From positions 1 through 13,476 of the forward strand of contig WGCT01000211.1 in the NCBI GenBank assembly GCA_015493625.1: DNA of 13,476 bases, written 5' to 3'. The notes under the pieces are model-generated. The model did no database searches. It was not told the DNA's origin and was given only the letters and a program-made list of their open reading frames with translations. Numbering within the stretch: position 1 is the first letter of the stretch; each line of letters opens with the position of its first letter. This document shows positions 1 through 7,257 of this stretch, in pieces. This DNA comes from Draconibacterium sp. Lineage in GTDB: Bacteria; Bacteroidota; Bacteroidia; Bacteroidales; Prolixibacteraceae. Made by a program: the position numbers and the translations under genes.

Positions 1-309
1 ACTATTAATTAAACCGGTTACCATCTGCTCGTGTTCCAGAGTTGCTTCAAAAACAGCAATTACTCCGTCCCAGGTGGTTGGCATTTGCTTAATTGCTTTT
101 AAATCGACTTTTGCACCACGGTCGACAACATATTTAAAAAACTTGTTGGCATGGCTCAATTCTTCCTGATACTGAATGTACATCCAGTTTGCAAATCCGG
201 GTAACCCTTTGTCGTTAAAATATGCCGACATTGATAAATATAACAATGCCGAATACTGTTCAGCATTTATCTGCTCGTTAATTGCATTACGCATTTTTTC
301 TTTCAACAT
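1..309 (-). CDS. ftnA: Ferritin (non-haem, FtnA-like), 3' end cut off by the window edge
   Basis: This is the first 103 codons of a bacterial ferritin, a cytoplasmic 24-mer iron-storage shell that oxidises Fe(II) to Fe(III). The start MLKEKMRNAINEQ matches the usual ferritin N-terminus, so the ATG at 307-309 is preferred over the internal ATG at 292-294. Ferroxidase ligands are visible at E17, E50, H53 and E94 (in the contexts NAEQYS, QEELSHANKFF and LEHEQ), at the positions expected from Escherichia coli FtnA (numbering from memory). Full ferritins have about 160-175 residues, so roughly the last 40% lies left of position 1, including the Gln/Glu of the later ferroxidase site. It is divergent from the CoA-transferase gene, and a minus-strand terminator-like hairpin lies about 53 bases upstream of the start. 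Family assignment is confident; the exact subtype is inference. Confidence 0.93.
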   Translation of the reverse strand, partial: MLKEKMRNAINEQINAEQYSALLYLSMSAYFNDKGLPGFANWMYIQYQEELSHANKFFKYVVDRGAKVDLKAIKQMPTTWDGVIAVFEATLEHEQMVTGLINS

Positions 310-361
310 AATTCTTTGTTTTTTTTTGAATTGGCGTAAAAATAGGAAAAAGGTAAGAGAT

Positions 362-393
362 AAAAAAAAGAAAGGCTCAAAATTGAACCTTTC
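362..393 (-). terminator. Minus-strand Rho-independent terminator or attenuator upstream of ferritin
   Basis: Read on the minus strand, an 11-bp stem (GAAAGGTTCAA pairing with TTGAGCCTTTC, bases 393-383 with 380-370, minimal loop at 381-382, which in practice opens to about 4 bases) is followed directly by eight T (369-362). The one non-Watson-Crick position is a G-U pair only in the minus-strand RNA and would be a C-A mismatch in the plus-strand RNA, which supports minus-strand use. No minus-strand protein gene lies in front of it. It therefore ends either a short leader of ferritin (attenuation) or a small unannotated RNA. Confidence 0.75.
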
Positions 394-524
394 AGTTATT
401 CCATGTTTTGATTAATGATTGATGTTAAACCTCAAAAATGGATATTATCTTACTTTCTAATTAACAAGAGTTGTAACTGTTTAAACATGTTGATATTTAC
501 ATATTTGGTGTCAGCAAATTTCGG

Positions 525-565
525 ACAAATAGTTGTTATTAACAAATAGTTTACAAATTCATTTG
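525..565. promoter_or_regulatory. Candidate operator/promoter cluster between ferritin and CoA-transferase
   Basis: The 351-base divergent gap (310-660) has no convincing gene. Within it a 10-base direct repeat ACAAATAGTT occurs at 525-534 and 542-551 (17 bases start to start), next to the dyad CAAATTCATTTG at 554-565. On the minus strand the dyad reads TGAATTTG, one base off the Bacteroidota -7 box TAnnTTTG, with TTTG 18 bases upstream (580-583). On the plus strand it reads TTCATTTG, also one base off. This could be overlapping divergent promoters with a regulator site, but the region is very AT-rich and no regulator gene is adjacent. Confidence 0.3.
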
Positions 566-660
566 AATGACTTAAAAACCAAAACGGGAACAAATCTGAA
601 TATTTGTTTTTATACATTTACGGTCACAACCGAAAAAAAAGATTTTATAACCGATTTAGT

Positions 661-1977
661 ATGAAGAAGAACATTAAGTATGTCTCTGCTGCGGAAGCAG
701 TGCGAGTAATCAAGTCAAACGACCGTATTCACATTCACAGTGTAGCAGCAACCCCGCACCCGCTTATAAAAGCAATGTGCGAAAGAGGTCGCAACAAAGA
801 GTTCCAAAATGTACGCATTCAACATCTTCACACCGAAGGTGATGCTCCGTACGCAGGAAAAGAATTTGAAGGTATTTTCCAGTTAGAATCGTTTTTTGTT
901 GGCGGAAACGTCAGAAAACAAACACAAGAAGGTTACGCCGATTATATTCCGGTTTTCCTTCAGGAGACACAACGGCTGATACGAGAAGGATACCTGAAAG
1001 TTAACATTGTTATGATTCAGGTTTCAACACCCGACAAATGTGGGTTTGTTTCGTTAGGAACATCGGTAGATACAACGTTGGCAGCCGTAGAAAATGCCGA
1101 CACCGTAATTGCCATTGTTAATCCAAACGTGCCACGCTCCTTTGGCGATGCCATGATTCACATGAACGACATTGACATTTTTGTTGAAGACGACACACCC
1201 CTTTACGCCATTGAAATGGGAGAGATTTCTGAAACCGACAAAAAAATTGGCGGTTATGTGGCAGAGCTGGTCGACGACGGAGCAACCCTGCAAATGGGAA
1301 TTGGAGCCATTCCAAACGCTGTACTGGCAATGCTTGGCAACCATAAAAATCTTGGCGTTCACTCCGAAATGTTTTCCGATGGCGTTCTTCCGCTGGTAAA
1401 AAAAGGGGTAATTAACGGAAAAAATAAAAAAATTGATAAACGCAAACTGGTTGCAACATTTTTAATGGGGTCGAAAAAACTTTACGATTTTACCGACGAC
1501 AATCCGGGCGTGAGTATGCTCGACGTAAAATACACCAACCGCGTGGGAATAATTGCACAAAACCCAAAAGTTACAGCAATCAACTCGGCCATTCAAATCG
1601 ATATTACCGGGCAGGTTTGCGCCGACTCGATTGGAACAAAATTCTACTCGGGCGTTGGTGGTCAAATCGATTTTTTAAGAGGAGCATCGTTAAGCGAAGG
1701 AGGAAAACCGATTATTGCAATGCCCTCGGTTACAAACAAAGGATTGAGCAAAATTGCCCCCATTTTAACACCCGGCGCCGGCGTGGTTAGTACACGCGCA
1801 AACATACACTGGTTTGTTACCGAATTTGGCGCAGTAAATTTGTACGGAAGAACCATGCAAGACAGAGCAAAACTTATTATCTCAATTGCACACCCCAACC
1901 ATCAGGAGATGTTAGATAAGGCGGCATTTGAACGCTTTGGGCCACACTACCATTTTGTTTGGAACGAAAATGAATAA
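661..1977 (+). CDS. Acyl-CoA:carboxylate CoA-transferase (acetyl-CoA hydrolase/transferase, 4-hydroxybutyrate CoA-transferase type)
   Basis: The 438-residue protein belongs to the acetyl-CoA hydrolase/transferase family, which moves CoA between acyl-CoA and a free acid in the cytoplasm. The catalytic glutamate is E236 in GVHSEMFSDG, close to E238 of Clostridium aminobutyricum AbfT (from memory). Other conserved stretches are MIQVSTPDKCGFVSLG, DGATLQMGIGAIPNAVL, GVGGQIDFLRGA and TPGAGVVSTRANIHWFVTE. A start at 604 would add 19 poorly conserved basic residues; the ATG at 661 gives the family's normal length and N-terminus, so it is chosen. A hairpin follows, so it is probably transcribed separately from the downstream operon. 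With methylmalonyl-CoA decarboxylase next door, propionyl-CoA with acetate or succinate is a likely substrate pair (inference). 4-Hydroxybutyrate or butyrate cannot be excluded. Confidence 0.9.
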   Translation: MKKNIKYVSAAEAVRVIKSNDRIHIHSVAATPHPLIKAMCERGRNKEFQNVRIQHLHTEGDAPYAGKEFEGIFQLESFFVGGNVRKQTQEGYADYIPVFLQETQRLIREGYLKVNIVMIQVSTPDKCGFVSLGTSVDTTLAAVENADTVIAIVNPNVPRSFGDAMIHMNDIDIFVEDDTPLYAIEMGEISETDKKIGGYVAELVDDGATLQMGIGAIPNAVLAMLGNHKNLGVHSEMFSDGVLPLVKKGVINGKNKKIDKRKLVATFLMGSKKLYDFTDDNPGVSMLDVKYTNRVGIIAQNPKVTAINSAIQIDITGQVCADSIGTKFYSGVGGQIDFLRGASLSEGGKPIIAMPSVTNKGLSKIAPILTPGAGVVSTRANIHWFVTEFGAVNLYGRTMQDRAKLIISIAHPNHQEMLDKAAFERFGPHYHFVWNENE

Positions 1978-2012
1978 TCGGCTTTTAGCAATGCAACTCC
2001 TAAAAATAATTT

Positions 2013-2046
2013 ATTCACCGGATGAATATATCCTCATCCGGTGAAT
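2013..2046 (+). terminator. 13-bp hairpin after the CoA-transferase gene
   Basis: ATTCACCGGATGA (2013-2025) pairs perfectly with TCATCCGGTGAAT (2034-2046) across an 8-base loop, starting 35 bases after the stop codon. The tail is only AATTTCAATT rather than a pure T run, so it may act as a weak intrinsic terminator or an mRNA-stabilising 3' end. Either way it separates the CoA-transferase from the methylmalonyl-CoA genes. Confidence 0.75.
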
Positions 2047-2170
2047 TTCAATTAAACAACAACAAAACAAACACTACTTTTACCTGTTATTCCAATATTA
2101 ACTATATCTGAATTTCATAATCAAAAAAGAGATATTTTTCTTTTTACACATTTCAGAAGCTACAGAAAAG

Positions 2171-2178
2171 TAACTTTA
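2171..2178 (+). promoter_or_regulatory. Possible -7 box for the methylmalonyl-CoA operon
   Basis: TAACTTTA differs by one base from the Bacteroidota -7 consensus TAnnTTTG and lies 49 bases before the epimerase start. No good TTTG -33 box is seen at the expected distance; TTTC at 2151-2154 is the nearest. The stretch 2047-2226 contains nothing else recognisable. Confidence 0.3.
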
Positions 2179-2226
2179 CGCCCATAAAGTTCTGACACTT
2201 AATACGTTATTTAAATATATAGATAT

Positions 2227-2628
2227 ATGAATATTTCGCATATTGAACACATTGGAATTGCAGTAAATAGTTTAGACGAAGCAATTCCGTACTACGAAAA
2301 AACCTTAGGTCTTAAATGCTATGCTGTTGAGGAGGTAGCCGACCAAAAAGTTAAAACCGCCTTTTTTATGGTTGGCGAAACAAAAATTGAATTACTGGAA
2401 TCGACCGATCCGGAAGGCCCGATTGGAAAGTTTCTGGAGAAAAAAGGTGCAGGTGTGCATCACATTGCATTTGCAGTTAACGATGTAAAACAATCGCTTT
2501 CTGAATTAGAAGGGAAAGGTGTCCGGCTAATCGATAAAACGTCGAGAAAAGGTGCCGAAGGATTGAACATCGGATTTCTTCATCCAAAATCGACCATGGG
2601 CGTTTTAACCGAAATTTGCTCCAAATAA
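2227..2628 (+). CDS. mce: Methylmalonyl-CoA epimerase
   Basis: This 133-residue cytoplasmic VOC/glyoxalase-fold enzyme interconverts (2R)- and (2S)-methylmalonyl-CoA, linking the mutase product to the decarboxylase. Two beta-alpha-beta-beta-beta units are visible, starting at IEHIGIAV (residue 6) and VHHIAFAV (residue 77). Probable divalent-metal ligands are H8, E55 in KIELLE, H78 or H79, and E129 in LTEIC, matching the His, Gln/Glu, His, Glu pattern of the family. The length is normal (about 130-150). It is the first gene of the operon, 54 bases before the carboxyltransferase, an order common in Bacteroidota. The start ATATATGAAT has no Shine-Dalgarno sequence, as expected in this phylum. 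Confidence 0.95.
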   Translation: MNISHIEHIGIAVNSLDEAIPYYEKTLGLKCYAVEEVADQKVKTAFFMVGETKIELLESTDPEGPIGKFLEKKGAGVHHIAFAVNDVKQSLSELEGKGVRLIDKTSRKGAEGLNIGFLHPKSTMGVLTEICSK

Positions 2629-2639
2629 TTCAACAGCTA

Positions 2640-2660
2640 CAACAACAACAACAACAACAA
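2640..2660 (+). repeat. (CAA)7 trinucleotide repeat in the mmdA leader
   Basis: Seven uninterrupted CAA units lie in the 54-base spacer between the epimerase stop and the ATG at 2683, within a longer A/C-rich, structure-free stretch. It sits 22 bases before the start codon, where leader length and lack of structure affect ribosome loading. It could vary in copy number by slippage. Being untranslated, such variation would change spacing rather than reading frame. Confidence 0.85.
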
Positions 2661-2682
2661 CCCATTATTATTAACCGATTTT

Positions 2683-4242
2683 ATGAGTACCCAGGAAAAG
2701 ATTAAAAAATTAATCGATTTGCGTGCCGAAGCCAAACTTGGCGGTGGTATAAAACGCATTCAGTCGCAACATCGTAAGGGTAAATTTACCGCTCGCGAAC
2801 GAATAGAGTTACTTCTCGATGAAGGAAGTTTTGAAGAGTTTGATATGTTTGTTACCCACCGGTGCACCAACTTTGGAATTGAAAAAACCAAATTTTTAGG
2901 CGATGGTGTAGTTACCGGCAGCGGAACAATCGACGGACGTGTGGTTTACGTATATTCGCAAGACTTCACTGTTTTTGGAGGTTCGCTTTCCGAAACGTTT
3001 GCACTAAAAATTTGCAAAGTAATGGATATGGCTATGAAAGCCGGAGCTCCGATAATTGGAATTAACGACTCGGGCGGTGCACGAATTCAAGAAGGTGTTA
3101 CATCGTTGGCAGGTTATGCCGAGATTTTCGAACGAAACATTTTAGCATCGGGTGTAATTCCGCAAATATCGGCGATTTTCGGCCCTTGTGCCGGTGGCGC
3201 CGTTTATTCGCCTGCACTGACCGACTTTATAATGATGACCGAGCAAAACTCGTATATGTTTGTTACCGGCCCCAAAGTGGTAAAAACCGTTACCGGCGAA
3301 GACATTTCGATTGAAGATTTGGGAGGCGGCAAAATTCATGCATCAAAATCGGGGATAGCACAATTTTTAGTTGAAAACGAAAAAGAGGGACTTTTAATTC
3401 TCCGGAAACTAATTTGCTACCTGCCCCAAAACAACCTCGAAGACCCGATTATTACCGAATGCTCCGACCCCATCGACCGGTTGGAAGACTCACTGAATGA
3501 GATAATTCCCGAAAATCCAAATCATCCTTACGATGTAAAAGATGTTATTCACTCCATTGTCGATGCAGCCGAGTTTCTTGAGATTCACCGAAATTATGCA
3601 AAAAATATAATTGTAGGGTTTGCAAAATTCAATGGCCAGCCGGTTGGACTTGTTGCCAACCAGCCCAATTATCTTGCCGGAGTTCTCGATATTGAAGCCT
3701 CAATAAAAGCTGCCCGGTTTGTACGTTTTTGCGACTCGTTTAACATTCCCATTATAACGCTTGTTGATGTTCCCGGATTCCTTCCGGGAAGCAGGCAGGA
3801 GTACGGTGGAATAATTACTCATGGTGCAAAACTAATGTTTGCTTACGGCGAAGCAACCGTGCCAAAAATTACAATTACATTACGCAAATCGTATGGCGGA
3901 GCCCACGATGTTATGTCGAGCAAACAGTTGCGTGGCGACCTCAATTACGCCTGGCCAACCGCCGAAATTGCCGTAATGGGCGCTGCAGGCGCTGTAGAAG
4001 TGTTACACGGAAAAAAGCTTCGCAACATAAAAGACGCGGAAGAGCGTTCTAAATTTATTGCTACTCACGAAGAAGAGTATACCGAGAAATTTGCGAATCC
4101 ATATCAGGCGGCATCGTACGGCTATATCGACGATGTTATTGAACCGCGAAATACCCGTTTCAGAATTATTCGCGGATTGCAAACTCTTGCTACAAAAAAA
4201 CTGGTGAACCCACCTAAGAAACATTCGAATATTCCACTCTAA
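2683..4242 (+). CDS. mmdA: Methylmalonyl-CoA decarboxylase alpha subunit (carboxyltransferase)
   Basis: The 519-residue cytoplasmic carboxyltransferase moves the carboxyl group from (S)-methylmalonyl-CoA to biotin on the carrier protein, releasing propionyl-CoA. It has the two crotonase-fold halves of the acyl-CoA carboxylase beta family. The N-terminal half carries [12 protein letters not shown] (residues 128-139) and [16 protein letters not shown] (from 167). The C-terminal half carries [16 protein letters not shown] (from 361), then [18 protein letters not shown] and [18 protein letters not shown]. Length and sequence also fit propionyl-CoA carboxylase beta. The adjoining gamma, biotin-carrier and beta membrane subunits, and the lack of a biotin carboxylase gene here, argue for the Na+-pumping decarboxylase. 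The next gene starts 12 bases after its stop. Confidence 0.95.
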   Translation: MSTQEKIKKLIDLRAEAKLGGGIKRIQSQHRKGKFTARERIELLLDEGSFEEFDMFVTHRCTNFGIEKTKFLGDGVVTGSGTIDGRVVYVYSQDFTVFGGSLSETFALKICKVMDMAMKAGAPIIGINDSGGARIQEGVTSLAGYAEIFERNILASGVIPQISAIFGPCAGGAVYSPALTDFIMMTEQNSYMFVTGPKVVKTVTGEDISIEDLGGGKIHASKSGIAQFLVENEKEGLLILRKLICYLPQNNLEDPIITECSDPIDRLEDSLNEIIPENPNHPYDVKDVIHSIVDAAEFLEIHRNYAKNIIVGFAKFNGQPVGLVANQPNYLAGVLDIEASIKAARFVRFCDSFNIPIITLVDVPGFLPGSRQEYGGIITHGAKLMFAYGEATVPKITITLRKSYGGAHDVMSSKQLRGDLNYAWPTAEIAVMGAAGAVEVLHGKKLRNIKDAEERSKFIATHEEEYTEKFANPYQAASYGYIDDVIEPRNTRFRIIRGLQTLATKKLVNPPKKHSNIPL

Positions 4243-4254
4243 TAAAACTATAGT

Positions 4255-4626
4255 ATGAATGTTCTTCTAATTTTAGCAGCAAGCACAGTAGAGTTTGGGT
4301 TTACTGTTGCCGTAGTAGGTTTTTCAATTGTTCTGTTTTCGCTAACCATGTTGGTAATTGTTTTTACCCGGCTTCCGCGGCTGATAAATATGAACCTAAA
4401 AAAATGGCGAAAAAAAGATAATCGTATTATCGAAGAAGAGTCGTCGGACAACGATTACATTATTGAAGGAAACGTTACGGCAGCAATCAGCCTTGCCATG
4501 CACTTGTATTTCAGTGAATTACACGACAACGAAAGCAACATTGTAACCATTAAAAAAGTTCGGAAAGCTTATTCTCCGTGGAGCTCAAAAATTTACAGCG
4601 TAAATCAAAACTGGCCAAAACAATAA
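4255..4626 (+). CDS. OadG-family gamma subunit of the Na+-pumping decarboxylase
   Basis: A small 123-residue membrane protein anchors and helps assemble the decarboxylase complex. One transmembrane helix spans about residues 13-38 (GFTVAVVGFSIVLFSLTMLVIV), followed by a basic cytoplasmic patch (LKKWRKK, 48-54), an acidic linker (EEESSDND) and a C-terminal domain (GNVTAAISLAMHLYFSELHD) ending in WSSKIYSVNQNWPKQ. Such tails are usual in Bacteroidota OadG proteins. Enterobacterial gamma subunits end in His-rich Zn-binding tails; that feature is absent here. It lies 12 bases after mmdA. The 127 bases that follow hold only a small 6-bp hairpin (4647-4663) and no convincing promoter. Confidence 0.88.
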   Translation: MNVLLILAASTVEFGFTVAVVGFSIVLFSLTMLVIVFTRLPRLINMNLKKWRKKDNRIIEEESSDNDYIIEGNVTAAISLAMHLYFSELHDNESNIVTIKKVRKAYSPWSSKIYSVNQNWPKQ

Positions 4627-4753
4627 TCAGGCCGGTTAAATCAATCGAGAAAAACTCTTTCTCTTTGTCCGTTTTGCAGCAATTCATCTTCGAAAAAAAG
4701 AGGGTAAATTTTTTAGCCGCGTAACTATTCAGAAATTAATAAATTATAACAAA

Positions 4754-5179
4754 ATGAAGAAATATAAATTTACAATCAGAGGAAACGATTACGATGTTCA
4801 TTTAAAAGACATTGAGGATAACGTTGCCGAACTCGATGTAAACGGAACCATTTATGAAGTTGAAATACATGGTGAAGTGAAGCAATCGAAAACCCCCCGA
4901 CTAATTCGCAAACCGGTAGAAAAAATGCCCGGCGAAGGAGAAATAAAAAGAAAAGAATCTACCGGGAAACACAAAGTTACTGCACCGCTTCCGGGAACAA
5001 TTCTAAAAATAAATGTAGCCGTTGGCGACATGGTTACCGAAAACCAAAACATAATGGTTATGGAAGCTATGAAAATGGAAAACCAAATACAGACCGGAAA
5101 AGGAGGCGAAGTTACAGCCATAAAAGTGAATGTGGGCGACAGTGTTTTACAAGACGATGTATTAATTGAAATAGGATAA
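4754..5179 (+). CDS. mmdC: Biotin carboxyl carrier subunit of methylmalonyl-CoA decarboxylase
   Basis: The 141-residue protein carries biotin between the carboxyltransferase and the membrane beta subunit. The C-terminal biotinyl domain begins near residue 76 (TAPLPGTILKINVAVGD) and contains EAMKMEN with the biotin-accepting lysine at K107, 34 residues from the end, the standard spacing. The N-terminal 40 residues form a small beta-rich segment (KYKFTIRGNDYDVHLKD) found in Bacteroidota carriers. A charged linker (residues 43-73) replaces the longer Pro/Ala linker of many other carriers. Biotinylation would need a BirA ligase encoded elsewhere. It is only 8 bases from the next gene, so the two are surely co-transcribed. 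Confidence 0.94.
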   Translation: MKKYKFTIRGNDYDVHLKDIEDNVAELDVNGTIYEVEIHGEVKQSKTPRLIRKPVEKMPGEGEIKRKESTGKHKVTAPLPGTILKINVAVGDMVTENQNIMVMEAMKMENQIQTGKGGEVTAIKVNVGDSVLQDDVLIEIG

Positions 5180-5187
5180 TAAACATT

Positions 5188-6831
5188 ATGAAACGAATAC
5201 TTCAATTACTCATCCTGTTTTTGCTAATTGCGCCAAACACATTTGCAGGTACGAAAACAAAAAATATTTCCGATATTTTAACAAGTGGGAAATGGGTAAA
5301 TCGCAGCGACGGTTATGTTCCTGTTCCAACTTACCACCCCGACAATAAAAGCGAAATGCCACCTCGAACAACAAAACGGTTTAAAACCATTACGTTCGAA
5401 GAGAACAAAACGTTTCTTTTAGACTCGGCAAAACAGCGGTATAGCGGACATTACACAATTTATAACGGAACAGTTAAACTCATCTTTAATACAGTTACCA
5501 CAACCCACCTTCATAAAAATTCGAACCCAAACAGTAGTTCGGGATACGAAACAACCAATGAGACTTTTACTTTGGGTAACCGAACACTTGCCCTTGCCGA
5601 CGACGGCACATTACAAGGCGATGGGTTTATCTACAAAAATTACAGCGGAGCAGTATCGGGGTTACTCAATTTTTATGAATTCTCGGGATTTGCAAATGTT
5701 TCGTGGGGGCACATTCTAATGATGCTTGTGGGTTTTATTTTTATTTTTCTTGCCATAAAATACGATTTCGAACCGTTGCTTCTAATTCCTATTGGATTTG
5801 GTATCTTAATCGGGAATATCCCAATGTTTCAGGCAGTAGATTTTAATCTGAAACTTGGTATTTACGAACCGGGTTCGGTATTAAACATTCTTTACCAAGG
5901 TGTTGTTCAGGGTTGGTACCCACCACTTATTTTCCTTGGATTGGGTGCAATGACCGACTTCTCGTCGTTAATATCGAACCCAAAATTAATGCTACTCGGG
6001 GCTGCGGCGCAGGTCGGAATATTCCTCACATTTCTCGGTGCAATATGGTTTGGTTTTGCTCCTGCCGAAGCCGGTGCAATTGGCATTATTGGTGGTGCCG
6101 ACGGTCCAACCGCAATATTTATTTCGTCGAAATTGGCAAACGGACTTAACCTGCTGCCTAATGGCGAAGTTGTTAAAAATCTTATTGGGCCTATTGCCAT
6201 TGCAGCCTACTCGTACATGGCACTGGTTCCGGTAATTCAGCCACCCGTAATAAAATTGTTAACAAGCAAAAAAGAACGGCTAATCCGTATGAAACCACCG
6301 CGTGCAGTATCGAAATTAGAGAAGATTTTATTCCCCATTGTCGGGTTAATTCTTACGGCATATATTGCTCCTTCGGCACTGCCCCTTTTAGGAATGCTTT
6401 TCTTTGGAAATTTATTAAAAGAGTCGGGGGTAACCAAACGTTTGGCAAATACAGCAAGCAACTCGCTAATTGATGTTATCACTATTTTGCTTGGCATTAC
6501 GGTTGGTGCATCGACACAAGCCGACGTATTTCTTACACCATCGTCGATTAAGATTTTCGGACTGGGGGCAGCATCGTTTGTAATTGCTACAGCAGGCGGA
6601 GTTTTAGGAGCAAAAGCAATGAACTTGTTTTTACGAAAAGGAAACAAAATAAATCCAATGATTGGAGCAAGTGGAGTATCGGCCGTTCCCGATAGTGCGC
6701 GCGTTGTTCAAATTATGGGATTAAAAGAAGACCCTACCAACCATCTTTTAATGCATGCAATGGCTCCCAACGTTGCAGGTGTTATTGGCTCGGCAGTAGC
6801 AGCAGGTATTCTGCTAAGTTTTTTAATGTAA
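5188..6831 (+). CDS. mmdB: Na+-translocating decarboxylase beta subunit (OadB/MmdB) with an exported N-terminal extension
   Basis: This is the membrane subunit that decarboxylates carboxybiotin and exports Na+. The conserved part starts near residue 172 (SWGHILMMLVGF), followed by FEPLLLIPIGFGILIGNIP. Key motifs are GIIGGADGPTAIFIS with D305 (Klebsiella OadB D203) and NPMIGASGVSAVPDSARVVQ with N489, G493, S498 and R505 (Klebsiella N373, G377, S382, R389; numbering from memory), so the Na+/H+ site looks intact. At 547 residues it is about 115-130 longer than usual. Residues 1-20 are a signal-peptide-like sequence (MKRILQLLILFLLIAPNTFA). Residues 21 to about 165 form a soluble, beta-rich region (SGKWVNRSDG, KTITFEENKTF, YSGHYTIYNGTVKLIF) resembling small lipocalin-like domains. 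There is no frameshift or internal stop, so it is a true fusion. It is the last gene of the operon. Confidence 0.94.
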   Translation: MKRILQLLILFLLIAPNTFAGTKTKNISDILTSGKWVNRSDGYVPVPTYHPDNKSEMPPRTTKRFKTITFEENKTFLLDSAKQRYSGHYTIYNGTVKLIFNTVTTTHLHKNSNPNSSSGYETTNETFTLGNRTLALADDGTLQGDGFIYKNYSGAVSGLLNFYEFSGFANVSWGHILMMLVGFIFIFLAIKYDFEPLLLIPIGFGILIGNIPMFQAVDFNLKLGIYEPGSVLNILYQGVVQGWYPPLIFLGLGAMTDFSSLISNPKLMLLGAAAQVGIFLTFLGAIWFGFAPAEAGAIGIIGGADGPTAIFISSKLANGLNLLPNGEVVKNLIGPIAIAAYSYMALVPVIQPPVIKLLTSKKERLIRMKPPRAVSKLEKILFPIVGLILTAYIAPSALPLLGMLFFGNLLKESGVTKRLANTASNSLIDVITILLGITVGASTQADVFLTPSSIKIFGLGAASFVIATAGGVLGAKAMNLFLRKGNKINPMIGASGVSAVPDSARVVQIMGLKEDPTNHLLMHAMAPNVAGVIGSAVAAGILLSFLM

Positions 6832-6850
6832 CTAAACAGCAATTTAAATT

Positions 6851-6896
6851 AACCACGGAATGAATTGTTTTTGCAATTTTATTTCGTGGTTTTTCA
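6851..6896 (+). terminator. Intrinsic terminator of the methylmalonyl-CoA decarboxylase operon
   Basis: AACCACG (6851-6857) pairs with CGTGGTT (6885-6891). The stem continues inward through AA/TT, T-A and G-U pairs to AATTG/CAATT around a T-rich loop, and is followed by TTTTC. It begins 20 bases after the beta-subunit stop. Its position and T tail fit a Rho-independent terminator. Confidence 0.8.
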
Positions 6897-7040
6897 TGCC
6901 CAATACTACAAACACTTCACACAAAACATATATTCAATCTATTTTGGGTTTCGGTTTCTAACTATAAATTATTATACAAATTAACCTTATAGTGCCGTAT
7001 TGAATCTATTCTTTTACACAATCTAATCGTTACAATATTT

Positions 7041-7257
7041 TACCCCAAGCGAAACAGGCAGTGTAAAAATGTGACTATTCTTTGCCGTTGGATTTATCCA
7101 ACGGTTATTGAATAGAGAGATGGAGCTGGACCTTAGTCCTGAATATAAGATAGTTGGACTAAAGCCCAACAGTTCATATCATTCCACAATCCGTCCCATA
7201 AATGGGACGGCAAATGATAAAAAGACTGTTCTCACACAGCCTGTAAAGCTTGGGGCT
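7041..7257. repeat. 217-bp imperfect palindrome made of two inverted hairpins (REPIN-like)
   Basis: The 512-base convergent gap 6832-7343 holds no gene but contains this element. Hairpin 1 is CCGTTGGA-TTTA-TCCAACGG (7085-7104) and hairpin 2 is CCGTCCCA-TAAA-TGGGACGG (7191-7210). They are inverted copies of one another: stem bases TGG/CCA in one are replaced by CCC/GGG in the other, so both stems stay paired. TTTGCCGT (7081-7088) mirrors ACGGCAAA (7207-7214), and TTAGTCC (7133-7139) mirrors GGACTAA (7156-7162), all about the axis 7147.5. Outer arms CCCCAAGC (7043-7050), ACAGGC (7054-7059) and GTGT (7061-7064) mirror GCTTGGGG (7248-7255), GCCTGT (7239-7244) and ACAC (7234-7237) with a 3-base offset. 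The form resembles REPIN/BIME repeats mobilised by RAYT transposases. No transposase is nearby, so the class is inference. Confidence 0.75.

Noticed and set aside
176..415. Plus-strand 79-residue open frame
   Set aside because: It is mostly the complement of the ferritin gene and then runs through poly-A and the terminator stem; no protein-like features.
604..660. Upstream ATG at 604 as the start of the CoA-transferase
   Set aside because: It adds a basic 19-residue leader unlike the family; the ATG at 661 gives the usual N-terminus and a 438-residue protein.
4647..4663. Terminator between gamma subunit and biotin carrier
   Set aside because: The stem is only 6 bp with a short T run and lies inside a functionally obligate operon; at most a weak pause or processing site.
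6860..6961. 33-codon open frame after the beta subunit
   Set aside because: It starts inside the terminator hairpin and has a composition typical of AT-rich noncoding DNA.
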